Shown here piece after piece: positions 1 through 5,931 of a stretch of 6,223 nucleotides of DNA. A model generated the notes under the pieces. That model made no database searches, was not told the origin of the DNA, and saw only the letters and a program-made list of their open reading frames with translations. The stretch is taken from contig CAJTVB010000054.1 in NCBI GenBank assembly GCA_910579755.1, positions 1 to 6,223 on the forward strand, read 5' to 3'. Numbering within the stretch: position 1 is the first letter of the stretch; every line of letters starts with the position of its first letter. This DNA is from an uncultured Acetatifactor sp. GTDB lineage: Bacteria; Bacillota; Clostridia; Lachnospirales; Lachnospiraceae. The translations under genes were made by a program, and so were the position numbers.

Positions 1-55
1 TACCATAAATCCATATGGAAGAGTTATTTTTTTGATAGAACTTTCAACTCTCAAG
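1..55. other. Sequence of unknown origin beyond the permease break
   Basis: These bases follow (on the minus strand) the last recognisable permease codons, which encode ISGML. In BceB-type permeases the chain continues here with a conserved stretch, but this sequence does not encode it in any frame I read. Two plus-strand frames are open from the window edge and stop just inside the permease: frame 2 ends ...IELSTLKQHS and frame 1 ends ...NSQAAFLKSL. One minus-strand frame is also open to the edge. It could be the end of an inserted element or a deletion junction. I recognise no insertion-sequence end or transposase motif, and 55 bases are too few to decide. Confidence 0.4.
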
Positions 56-892
56 CAGCATTCCTGAAATCGTTATAAAATTTTCCGGACGATAGTAAAA
101 TTTCTTTCTGCCCTTCAAAATACGCAGAAACGAAATGCTCCCCGAGGTAAACAGAAAGTACGTGCCAATAATCACCAGAAAAACCGCCAAAAAGAAATTG
201 GTAAAAATCATGTTGTCCAGCCTGGAAAGTACGGCCATGCGATATCCAATTCCCAGCGCCAGTACCCCCGCAATACTCCAGAGTGCCACAAATCTGGGCT
301 CCTTTTCACCTCTTCTGGCATCGCTCATCAGCTCCACCGGATTGGCCTTGCCCACCTGCACCAGATTCACAAACAAATTCAATCCCGTGATAAAAGCGTA
401 AAATATCAACGTGTCGATAATCGCCACAGGGCTGATGGTAAATTCCACATCCACCTGCATTTTTGCCAGATTCAACAGCAGAAGGAAAACCAGCCTGGAA
501 AACAAAAGCCCCAGTATAATGGCAGAAACCGTCACAACACCGTAGATAATCAGGCTCTCCCAAAACATCATAACGCCGATGTGTTTCTTTTCCAACCCCA
601 GGATGCTGTACAAACCCAGCTCCTTTTTTCTGCGCTTGATCAAAAAGCTGTTGGTATAATAGAGAAACGGCACCATGATCAGTCCCAGCAGAACGAATCC
701 AATCATGACAAGCGCCGCCGCATACGCTCCCTTGGGAACCGTCATCATCACATCGTTTCTCTGGATCAAATCGAAAACAAAATAGGTAAACAGCGCAAAA
801 ATACTGACACCGATATAGGGGAAATACGTAGAACCGTTTTTCCTGATATTGTTTACTGCCATTCCCGGCAGCAGTGACAGCTTTCTCTTCAT
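44..892 (-). CDS. BceB-type ABC transporter permease (FtsX family), 3'-truncated
   Basis: This encodes the N-terminal part of a membrane permease of the BceAB/VraFG type, which works with an ATPase to detect or remove cell-wall-active peptides. I start it at MKRKLSLLPG (282 residues). That ATG lies one base after the ATPase stop codon and has a GGGGGAGG ribosome site inside the ATPase end; the open frame extends further upstream but overlaps the ATPase. About six hydrophobic segments are visible, near residues 22-43, 57-83, 107-140, 155-178, 201-222 and 232-256, with an FtsX-like core around 60-190 that includes KRRKKELGLYSILGL. The end reads FYYRPENFITISGMLLES then stop. The family normally continues past ISGML for several hundred residues, through a large extracellular domain and four further helices. 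All of that is missing, so the product is probably non-functional. Confidence 0.85.
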   Translation of the reverse strand: MKRKLSLLPGMAVNNIRKNGSTYFPYIGVSIFALFTYFVFDLIQRNDVMMTVPKGAYAAALVMIGFVLLGLIMVPFLYYTNSFLIKRRKKELGLYSILGLEKKHIGVMMFWESLIIYGVVTVSAIILGLLFSRLVFLLLLNLAKMQVDVEFTISPVAIIDTLIFYAFITGLNLFVNLVQVGKANPVELMSDARRGEKEPRFVALWSIAGVLALGIGYRMAVLSRLDNMIFTNFFLAVFLVIIGTYFLFTSGSISFLRILKGRKKFYYRPENFITISGMLLES

Positions 893-893
893 T

Positions 894-1737
894 TTACGCC
901 TCCCCCTTTCTGCTGCGGGCTTCCTTTTCACCACGAATGCCCTCTCTGCCCAGGATATCTTCTTCGCCTGCAGACACACCTTCCCGCTCCGTATGCAGAA
1001 TGGTCAGGGTGTCGGAAATCTTGCGGTACATCTCTTCATCATTCATATTGCCCCGGTAGATCTGGTTGAATACACATCCATCCTTGATGAACATAACCCG
1101 CCCTGCCCGGCTGGCCGCCTGGGTACTATGGGTCACCATAAGAATCGTCTGGCCATCCTCATTGACCTGTGCAAAAATCCGGAGCAACTTGTCGGAGGCC
1201 TTGGAATCCAGCGCCCCTGTGGGCTCATCTGCCAGCACGATCTGAGGCTGGGTAATCAACGCTCTGGCCACTGCCGTCCTCTGCTTCTGTCCCCCCGACA
1301 CCTCGTAAGGGTACTTCCCGAGAAGCTCCGTGATTCCCAGTCTCTTTGCCAGAGGCGCCAGACGCTCCTCCATCTTCCCGTAATCGCAGCCCGCCAAAAC
1401 CAGCGGAAGAAATATGTTATCCTTAAGAGACAGCGTATCCAGCAGATTAAAGTCCTGAAACACGAACCCCAGATTATCCCTCCGAAAGGCACACAGCTCC
1501 TTCTGTTTGATCTCTGTCATATTCTTTCCCGCCAGAATCACCTGCCCCCCCGGTAGGCTTATCCAGGGATGCCATAATATTCAACAGCGTGGTCTTTCCG
1601 GAACCGGACTCTCCCATGATGGCCACATATTCTCCCTGTTCCACAGAAAAATTCACATTGTCCAGCGCCTGTACCTTGTTTCCTCCCAGACGCGTGGTAT
1701 ATACCTTTTTCAAATTCTTCACTTCCAAAAGTGCCAT
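894..1737 (-). pseudogene. BceA-type ABC transporter ATP-binding protein, frameshifted
   Basis: This is the ATPase partner of the adjoining permease. Joined across one frameshift it gives 280 residues. Motifs are in order: Walker A GESGSGKTT (42-50), Q-loop Gln94 in VFQDF, signature VSGGQKQR (146-153), Walker B IVLADEPTG with Asp170-Glu171, D-loop LDS and switch His203 in MVTHS. The start MALLEVKNLKK is supported by AAGGAG at 1747-1752, nine bases upstream. The break is in a run of seven C on the plus strand (1545-1551). With seven, the chain leaves the family sequence after LDKPTGG and stops at 1474, giving 87 residues. With six it continues as TGGQVILAGKN. Residues after about 245 form a charged tail longer than is usual for the family. 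A restart at the GTG of codon 66 would lack Walker A. The frameshift is either a real mutation or a sequencing error in the homopolymer. Confidence 0.88.
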
Positions 1738-1778
1738 ATCAATATTCTCCTTGCTCATCTTTAAATTTTTTGTTTCCT

Positions 1779-1825
1779 GCAATGCGTCAGCCAGCGGCGT
1801 CCCTGATCCCCTGCTGTATCATTGC
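1779..1825 (-). promoter_or_regulatory. Leader hairpin upstream of the ABC ATPase gene
   Basis: The transcript leader can fold with an outer stem GCAATG/CATTGC (1779-1784 with 1820-1825) and an inner CAGC/GCTG stem. It lies about 40-90 bases before the ATPase start and is more GC-rich than its flanks. There is no T-tract after it, so it is not a simple terminator. It may affect mRNA stability or may be incidental. Confidence 0.25.
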
Positions 1826-1834
1826 TTTAATACA

Positions 1835-1863
1835 AGGATACACCGATGTTTGCTCTATTACAA
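1835..1863 (-). promoter_or_regulatory. Candidate promoter of the ABC operon
   Basis: On the minus strand, TTGTAA (1858-1863) and TATCCT (1835-1840) are separated by exactly 17 bases. Each matches the sigma-A consensus at four of six positions. Weak boxes with an operator-like block just upstream fit an activator-dependent promoter, as at bceAB-type operons, which are activated by a response regulator. No such regulator gene is in the window. Other AT-rich hexamers nearby could serve instead. Confidence 0.3.
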
Positions 1864-1871
1864 TAGAATTA

Positions 1872-1921
1872 CCTTACATTTTCCCGCCTATGCCTTACGT
1901 TTTTGTAAGGTTGACTGTAAG
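1872..1921 (-). promoter_or_regulatory. Operator-like cluster of CCTTAC/GTAAGG half-sites
   Basis: A perfect inverted repeat, CCTTAC-6-GTAAGG (1893-1910), is flanked by a further CCTTAC (1872-1877) 21 bases away on one side and a GTAAG (1917-1921) 12 bases away on the other. The block lies just upstream of the candidate promoter. Position and symmetry suggest a dimeric activator site, most simply for a BceR-like response regulator. The regulator itself is inferred. Confidence 0.4.
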
Positions 1922-1929
1922 AAAACTGG

Positions 1930-1994
1930 TAACGCTCTTTTGTTATGCTTCTTTATTATGCTTCTTTATTATGCTTCTTTGCTACGCTTCTCAT
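1930..1994. repeat. 13-bp tandem repeat, three near-perfect central units
   Basis: The unit TTATGCTTCTTTA occurs perfectly at 1943-1955 and 1956-1968, and with one final-base change at 1969-1981. Diverged copies flank it at 1930-1942 and 1982-1994, each matching at about eight positions. The array sits in the non-coding gap between the MATE terminator and the ABC leader. The unit length is not a multiple of three, and no gene covers it. It probably arose by replication slippage, so copy number may differ between strains. Confidence 0.8.
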
Positions 1995-1998
1995 GACG

Positions 1999-2037
1999 AA
2001 AAAAGCGCCTTCAGAAAATACTCTTCCGTAAGCGCTT
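1999..2037 (-). terminator. Rho-independent terminator after the MATE gene
   Basis: On the minus strand, about 30 bases after the MATE stop, AAGCGC (2032-2037 on the plus strand reads GCGCTT) pairs with GCGCTT (2003-2008 region). An internal stem of GGAA/TTTC type lies between them, and a run of six T follows at 1999-2004. The strong GC base followed by U-tract is typical. It separates MATE transcription from the ABC operon downstream. Confidence 0.6.
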
Positions 2038-2068
2038 CCCATCCAGCAGATAATATCTATTTTCCACC

Positions 2069-3418
2069 CTAATGCTCCAACTGCCGCTCCAACTCCCGTC
2101 GCCTGACCAGCCAGAAAAAAGCCGCCGCACAGACGATTACCGAAAGAGCAGAGCCTGCAGGCGATGCAAGCCCCATTGGAAAAAGCGTGTCCGTAAAATA
2201 CTTTGAAGCAAAATAGGAAAACGGAATCCGGACACAGATAATCGAAAGACAATTATGAATAAACGAAATCCCTGACAACCCGCACGCACAGAAATATCCG
2301 CTGAAACAGAAATGAATTCCCGCAAGTATCACATCCCATACATACCCCCGCATATACTGACCGCCCAGCCGCACCACCTCACTACTGTCCGAAAACAGTC
2401 CAACAAAGGAATCTGCGTCAAACTGCATAAGAATACTGGCCGCACATCCCCACATCACAGCCACAACAGCCGCATAGCGCAAAGTAAGCCTGGCCCTGTC
2501 CCTCTTTCCGGCTCCCATATTCTGAGCGCAGAGCACCGATACGGTCTGAAGCATGGAGGATGGCACCAGAAATAAAATTCCGATAATCTTCTCCACAATT
2601 CCCACAGCCGCCGCATCATTTAATCCCCGCCTGTTTGCAATCACCGTAATGACTATAAAGGCAACCTGTATAAATCCATCCTGCAATGCCACAGGAATCC
2701 CGATCTTCAGCACTCCCCACATAGTATCCCTGTGCGGCTTAAAATCTCTCGCAGCAAGCCTGATTCCGGTTTTCCGTCTCAAAATCGCCATCAGACTCAC
2801 GGCCACGCTGAGCGTCTGGGACAACACCGTTCCCAACGCCGCCCCCGCCGGACCAAGACCCATGCCCCCAATAAAAATATAGTCAAGAGCAATATTGGCC
2901 ACACACGCCACGGCAATAAAATACATGGGGCTCCTGGAATCCCCCATGCCTCGAAAAACAGAACTGATAATATTATACGCTGTGATAAACGGCACCCCCA
3001 TAAAACAGATCATAAGATAGGCACTCGTTCCCTGCACCGCCTCGACAGGCGTAGCTATAACGCTTACAATCAGCCTTACGGCAAGAATCAGTACACCCGT
3101 AAAAAATACGGACAACACCGTAAACAATACAAATGTGTTCCCTATCACACGGGATGCCTGCTCCTGCTTCCCTGCACCCACTGCCCGCCCGATCATCACA
3201 GTAGCCCCCATGGCCAGCCCTACAATCATTACTGTCAGCATATGCATAACCTGACTGCCCACAGAAACTGCCGTCGTGCTCTCCACACCGTTAAACTGTC
3301 CAATTATAAACAAATCCGCCATGCCGTACAACGTCTGCAAAAAGTATGACAATATGTAAGGCAGTGAAAAATACAGAACCGTTTTCCATACACTGCCTAT
3401 CGTCAAATTCTTCTCCAT
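2069..3418 (-). CDS. MATE family multidrug/cation antiporter
   Basis: This encodes a 449-residue polytopic membrane protein of the multidrug and toxic compound extrusion family, which exports drugs or metabolites in exchange for Na+ or H+. Length and two-lobe layout (about 12 helices) are normal. The N lobe includes GMADLFIIGQFNG (32-44), GLAMGATVMIGRAVGAG (67-83) and RGMGDSRSPM (156-165). The C lobe begins near residue 235 and carries AQNMGAGKRDRA (298-309), the second-lobe counterpart of IGRAVGAGK. The start MEKNLTIGSVWK matches the family and has purine-rich sites upstream (AAAGAG four bases away, GAAGGAG further off). The chain ends in a charged VRRRELERQLEH tail. Substrate cannot be told from sequence. 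It lies 185 bases after the acetyltransferase gene on the same strand and is followed by its own terminator. I see no damage. Confidence 0.93.
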   Translation of the reverse strand: MEKNLTIGSVWKTVLYFSLPYILSYFLQTLYGMADLFIIGQFNGVESTTAVSVGSQVMHMLTVMIVGLAMGATVMIGRAVGAGKQEQASRVIGNTFVLFTVLSVFFTGVLILAVRLIVSVIATPVEAVQGTSAYLMICFMGVPFITAYNIISSVFRGMGDSRSPMYFIAVACVANIALDYIFIGGMGLGPAGAALGTVLSQTLSVAVSLMAILRRKTGIRLAARDFKPHRDTMWGVLKIGIPVALQDGFIQVAFIVITVIANRRGLNDAAAVGIVEKIIGILFLVPSSMLQTVSVLCAQNMGAGKRDRARLTLRYAAVVAVMWGCAASILMQFDADSFVGLFSDSSEVVRLGGQYMRGYVWDVILAGIHFCFSGYFCACGLSGISFIHNCLSIICVRIPFSYFASKYFTDTLFPMGLASPAGSALSVIVCAAAFFWLVRRRELERQLEH

Positions 3419-3420
3419 GG

Positions 3421-3497
3421 ATCTCTTTCAACTCTCCTTCGGTACCTTTTCAGCACCTTTTCTGCTCTCTTTCGACTTTGTTTCAGTCTTCTTTCAG
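3421..3497. repeat. Degenerate 11-bp periodic polypyrimidine tract (seven units)
   Basis: Read in 11-base steps on the plus strand, seven consecutive units share a pyrimidine block ending in TTC or TTTC plus two bases: atctctttcaa, ctctccttcgg, taccttttcag, caccttttctg, ctctctttcga, ctttgtttcag, tcttctttcag. On the minus strand this is a GAAA-phased purine tract in the leader just before the MATE start, and one unit supplies a GAAGGAG. The period is close to one DNA turn. It is not coding, because 11 is not a multiple of three and stops appear. Confidence 0.65.
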
Positions 3498-3586
3498 TGC
3501 CTTTCTGCGCTCTTCTCCCTCAGCCTGCCGGCCAACTCCGAAGCGGTTACAACTCCTTGCGCCTGCCGTCGTGAATGCTGGACACC
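3494..3586 (-). other. Short open stretch with HTH-like residues, possible gene remnant
   Basis: The gap between the acetyltransferase and MATE genes is 185 bases. On the minus strand one frame is open for 30 codons between two TGA stops and reads ...GVVTASELAGRLREK. This loosely resembles the first helix pair of HTH_11/WYL-type or MarR-type regulators. There is no ATG start or ribosome site for it, and the resemblance is short. It may be a remnant of a regulator or chance. Otherwise I see only the periodic tract in this gap. Confidence 0.15.
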
Positions 3587-3603
3587 TCATTGCCTCCCTG
3601 TCC

Positions 3604-4128
3604 TTAACATTCTTTTTTATATATCAGCATTCCATTGCCATAGGGATCATCCTCCGCTCCGAATTCCTCCCGGACAAATTCATATCCGTTCTTCTCCAGA
3701 ACTTTAACAGATGCAATATTCCCCTGCATAACACGGCCATATAGAATACTTATTCCAAAAGCATTCGTTATGAACTCTGTCATGGCCTTTAAAAGCTCCG
3801 CCGCATACCCTCTTCCGCTGTACTTCTTACATATTACATAACCTATTTCAACCTCATCCGAATTCCCTTCAACCCTATTTACCCCTGCATCACCTATCAG
3901 TTCTCCGGTTTCCTCAAGTTCAACTGCCAATACATATGGTAAACATTTGTTATTTACACACTCCACATAAAATTTGATTGCTTCCTGCGCTTCTCTAATA
4001 TCCACATAACTTTCATTGGGAATCCACTTTTTTACATCCTCTTCCAAATGATTTTCATACAAATCTTCAGCGTCCTCCGGCTCAAATCGTCGGATTCTCA
4101 AATGCTCTGTTTCAAATATATACTCCAT
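3604..4128 (-). CDS. GNAT family N-acetyltransferase (RimJ/RimL type)
   Basis: This encodes a 174-residue cytoplasmic enzyme that moves an acetyl group from acetyl-CoA to an amine. The N-terminal FETEHLRIRRFEPEDAEDLY (5-24) is typical of the RimJ/RimL-like Acetyltransf_3 group. Other marks are GELIGDAGV (75-83), the acetyl-CoA loop region CKKYSGRGYAAELLKAM (100-116) and the C-terminal GNIASVKVLEKNGYEFVREE (136-155), whose Asn-x-x-Ser-x-x-Val-Leu-x-Lys-x-Gly pattern is a family hallmark. Length is normal. The start is backed by GGGAG five bases upstream. A perfect TATAAT (4153-4158, minus strand) lies just upstream, but I see no matching -35 box. The substrate may be a protein N-terminus or a small molecule; sequence does not say. 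Confidence 0.92.
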   Translation of the reverse strand: MEYIFETEHLRIRRFEPEDAEDLYENHLEEDVKKWIPNESYVDIREAQEAIKFYVECVNNKCLPYVLAVELEETGELIGDAGVNRVEGNSDEVEIGYVICKKYSGRGYAAELLKAMTEFITNAFGISILYGRVMQGNIASVKVLEKNGYEFVREEFGAEDDPYGNGMLIYKKEC

Positions 4129-4153
4129 TTCCGCTCCCTTCCTGCAAAAAATA

Positions 4154-4390
4154 TTATACTTCTCCCAATTCGTTTATATATTCTCTCCACATTATCTGCG
4201 ACTTTTATTTTATCAAGTATTCCTCTGTAATATATTTGTCTGTCCAAAGCTGTGCTTCTATATAATGCTTACCTATTGCTTCCATAAAAGTATCAAAATT
4301 ATTGCCATTATTCAGTAGTCACTCTTTCATATCCTCCAAAAATACCGATTTTCCGCTCTGTTTAGTTTCCTGATAAATGAGAATTATTGC
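4154..4390 (-). pseudogene. Decayed reading frame with two in-frame stops, function unknown
   Basis: Between the acetyltransferase and the small acidic gene, one minus-strand frame stays protein-like for about 78 codons despite a TGA at 4319-4321 and a TAA at 4205-4207, and ends at TAA 4154-4156. The pieces read SVFLEDMKE, then LLNNGNNFDTFMEAIGKHY followed by IEAQLWTDKYITEEYLIK, then KSQIMWREYINELGEV. The TGA could be a mutated Trp codon. There is no credible start, and the 5' end runs into the end of the upstream gene, so the N-terminus seems lost. I do not recognise the family. AT-rich DNA can give such open stretches by chance, so this rests on composition and frame continuity only. Confidence 0.4.
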
Positions 4391-4719
4391 TTAGGGAAAA
4401 CAAGCGTACAGTTCTCTAAATCATCGGTGTCATTTTCAGAAATGTATATCCGAGCCGACAGTGATAAATCATTTCCTGTAAATTTTTCACTTCGAAACAG
4501 TTCACTCACAATATGCCAATTTTCGCTTGCATTTTCAGTTTCTAGCCAAATACCCATTAACGGGCCTGGCTCTCCATCCTCTGTGTCTGTAAAGTCATAT
4601 CCGTTGCTTTGTATCAAAGAACCTGATACTTCCTCAATTCGGTCTGGTAGAGAATATCTCAAATCCATATCAGCATTTTCAAGTTTTCCCGGATCTAATA
4701 CTACAATAATTGTCTGCAT
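4384..4719 (-). CDS. Small acidic protein of unknown function (immunity-like)
   Basis: This encodes 111 residues starting MQTIIVVLDPGKLENAD. I prefer this ATG to the one seven codons upstream because GGAGGA (4727-4732) is placed about eight bases before it. The product is soluble and acidic, with no signal peptide or membrane segment. A beta strand (TIIVVL) starts it, a conserved-looking DLRYSLPDRIEEV follows, then LMGIWLETENASENWHIVSEL and ISENDTDDLENCTLVF. The alternating strands and helices and the acidic surface resemble small cytosolic immunity proteins of polymorphic toxin systems, but I cannot name a family. A gene 3' end lies upstream and a decayed frame downstream, both on the same strand, so it may be the surviving member of an eroded cluster. 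Confidence 0.7.
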   Translation of the reverse strand: MQTIIVVLDPGKLENADMDLRYSLPDRIEEVSGSLIQSNGYDFTDTEDGEPGPLMGIWLETENASENWHIVSELFRSEKFTGNDLSLSARIYISENDTDDLENCTLVFPKQ

Positions 4720-4771
4720 ATTTTCATCCTCCATATTCACAGCTGCCTATGCCAAAAGCTTTGTGAACCTC

Positions 4772-4876
4772 TTATAACACTGTTTTAAGTTTATCACGCA
4801 AAGCGGCGCATGAAAACACCTGATGACGGATTTGTTCGGCTGAATAATCAAAACACTGATTAAAATTGTCGCCTCC
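4772..4876 (-). pseudogene. Orphan 3' end of a lost gene, upstream of the acidic protein gene
   Basis: A minus-strand frame open for 34 codons reads GGDNFNQCFDYSAEQIRHQ followed by VFSCAALRDKLKTVL and a TAA at 4772-4774. It is protein-like, has no ATG, and is closed upstream by TGA at 4877-4879. Its stop lies about 40 bases before the ribosome site of the acidic protein gene. It could be the tail of a gene once co-transcribed with that gene, with the rest replaced by the recombinase module on the other side. If the acidic protein is an immunity factor, this would be where a toxin end is expected, but nothing in the residues shows toxin activity. Confidence 0.3.
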
Positions 4877-4910
4877 TCAGTATAACCGCCTCAAATTTTA
4901 TAGACAATTT
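4863..4910. promoter_or_regulatory. Inverted repeat AAATTGTC/GACAATTT spanning the recombinase -35 region
   Basis: AAATTGTC (4863-4870) and GACAATTT (4903-4910) are perfect 8-base inverted arms separated by 32 bases. The inner flanks repeat CGCCTC. The right arm includes most of the -35 box of the recombinase promoter, so a protein bound there would be placed to repress. It could also be a recombination boundary or chance. Confidence 0.35.
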
Positions 4911-4929
4911 ATCTCCTAATACGCATAAT
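4901..4929 (+). promoter_or_regulatory. Sigma-A-type promoter of the recombinase gene
   Basis: TAGACA (4901-4906) and CATAAT (4924-4929) each match consensus at five of six bases and are separated by exactly 17 bases. The first recombinase codon is 37 bases downstream. This is the best promoter in the window. Confidence 0.65.
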
Positions 4930-4966
4930 AGTATAAATAATTACAAATAAAGGAGAAAACACAACA

Positions 4967-5893
4967 ATGAATACAATAGACATCCGTATTACAGAATATA
5001 TTGAATATTGTCAGTTTCGTAAACGTCTGGACAAAAAGACTTTGAAATCTTATGGAATTGATCTACATCAGTATGCTCTCTACTGCTCCCAGATTCCCGA
5101 CTTTACTTCTAAAAACGCTCTAGATCACTATATAACAGAGCTTCACAAGCAGTACAAGCCTAAAACAGTTAAACGTAAAATAGCGAGCTTAAAAGCTTTT
5201 TTTCATTATTTGAACTATAAAGAACACCTGAGTGAAAATCCATTTGCAAAGCTGGATATCCGCTTTCGGGAAGCAAAACTCCTTCCAAAAACCATTCCTT
5301 TTCACTCAATTCAGGCATTCCTGTCCACACTCTATGCCCAAAAAGAACAGGCCGCCTCTAAGTATCAGCTTCGATGCTGCATTCGGGATATTGCCGTTAT
5401 TGAATTACTGTTTGCCACCGGAGTACGCATATCAGAACTATGCTCCCTGAAGCCCTCGGATATCGATCTTAAAAGCAACAATATCCTGATCTACGGAAAG
5501 GGCTCCCGGGAAAGAATCCTCCAGATCGGCAACCCGGAAGTCCTCTCCGCCCTGAATCTGTACCAGGAAACTTTTATGGAAGATATCGAAATTTGCGGCT
5601 TTTTCTTTGTAAATAGATTAAAGCATAAACTCTCAGATCAATCTGTCCGCTTTATGATAAACCGCTATGCACAACTTGCCGATATCAGCCAGCACATCAC
5701 TCCGCATATGTTCCGGCATTCCTTCGCCACCCTTTTGCTGGAACAGGATGTGGATATCAGATATATTCAAAAAATGCTGGGCCATAGTTCCATCAGTACC
5801 ACGGAAATTTATACACATGTGTCAAACACAAAGCAGAAAGATATTTTAGTCCATAAACACCCCAGAAATCTCATGGATGTGAATGAAGGATAA
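4967..5893 (+). CDS. Tyrosine site-specific recombinase, XerC/XerD-like
   Basis: This encodes a 308-residue DNA recombinase that cuts and rejoins strands through a covalent tyrosine intermediate. Residues about 5-95 form the SAM-like core-binding domain (KTLKSYGIDLHQYALYC, KTVKRKIASLKAFFHYL). Residues about 110-295 form the catalytic domain. All expected catalytic residues are visible: Arg154 in ATGVRISEL, Lys178 in YGKGSRER, His247 and Arg250 in HMFRHSFATLLL, His273 in MLGHSSIST and nucleophile Tyr282 in IYTHV. Length fits Xer/integrase proteins without an arm-binding N-terminal domain. AAGGAG (4950-4955) lies 11 bases before the ATG. It is on the opposite strand to the genes on its left. 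The stop codon lies inside the first of two palindromic repeats, so these are its likely target. It is an accessory integrase or invertase more likely than the housekeeping XerC or XerD, judging by context. Confidence 0.93.
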   Translation: MNTIDIRITEYIEYCQFRKRLDKKTLKSYGIDLHQYALYCSQIPDFTSKNALDHYITELHKQYKPKTVKRKIASLKAFFHYLNYKEHLSENPFAKLDIRFREAKLLPKTIPFHSIQAFLSTLYAQKEQAASKYQLRCCIRDIAVIELLFATGVRISELCSLKPSDIDLKSNNILIYGKGSRERILQIGNPEVLSALNLYQETFMEDIEICGFFFVNRLKHKLSDQSVRFMINRYAQLADISQHITPHMFRHSFATLLLEQDVDIRYIQKMLGHSSISTTEIYTHVSNTKQKDILVHKHPRNLMDVNEG

Positions 5894-5906
5894 TTCCTGA
5901 TTATCG
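5888..5906. repeat. Palindromic recombination-site-like repeat, copy 1
   Basis: GGATAATTCCTGATTATCG contains 6-base inverted arms GATAAT/ATTATC around a 5-base centre. It overlaps the recombinase stop codon (TAA at 5891-5893). It matches copy 2 at 17 of 19 positions, differing only at two central bases. Its outer flanks are not symmetrical. It may be an attachment site abutting the integrase gene, as in many integrating elements. Confidence 0.6.
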
Positions 5907-5931
5907 GGGGGTTTAGAACCTTTTCGGTCGA
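5907..5931. other. Spacer between the two palindromic sites
   Basis: This short non-coding stretch contains GGTTTAGAACC, a 4-bp stem with a 3-base loop, followed by TTTT. G-U pairing from the preceding G run could lengthen the stem. It might act as a weak terminator for the recombinase transcript. I see no promoter in it with good boxes for the downstream gene. Confidence 0.2.

Noticed and set aside
415..424. CGATAATC matching part of the palindromic sites near the recombinase (also near 2238 and 2580)
   Set aside because: Only eight or nine bases match, inside coding sequence, without the second arm. This is expected by chance.
849..1556. 235-codon plus-strand open frame
   Set aside because: It is antisense to the ABC ATPase, which carries all family motifs on the other strand. 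The plus-strand translation has no recognisable domain and no ribosome site.
1930..1994. CRISPR array
   Set aside because: The units are directly adjacent with no spacers and are too short.
2732..3349. 205-codon plus-strand open frame rich in His, Lys and Asn
   Set aside because: It is the mirror of the MATE gene. The composition is an artefact of antisense reading of hydrophobic codons.
3577..3604. GGACA/TGTCC hairpin after the acetyltransferase gene
   Set aside because: The stem is only five base pairs with a mismatch inside and no T-tract, so it is not a convincing terminator.
3346..3744. Plus-strand open frames across the MATE-acetyltransferase gap
   Set aside because: They exist because the polypyrimidine tract has few stops in that direction. 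No start signal or domain is seen.
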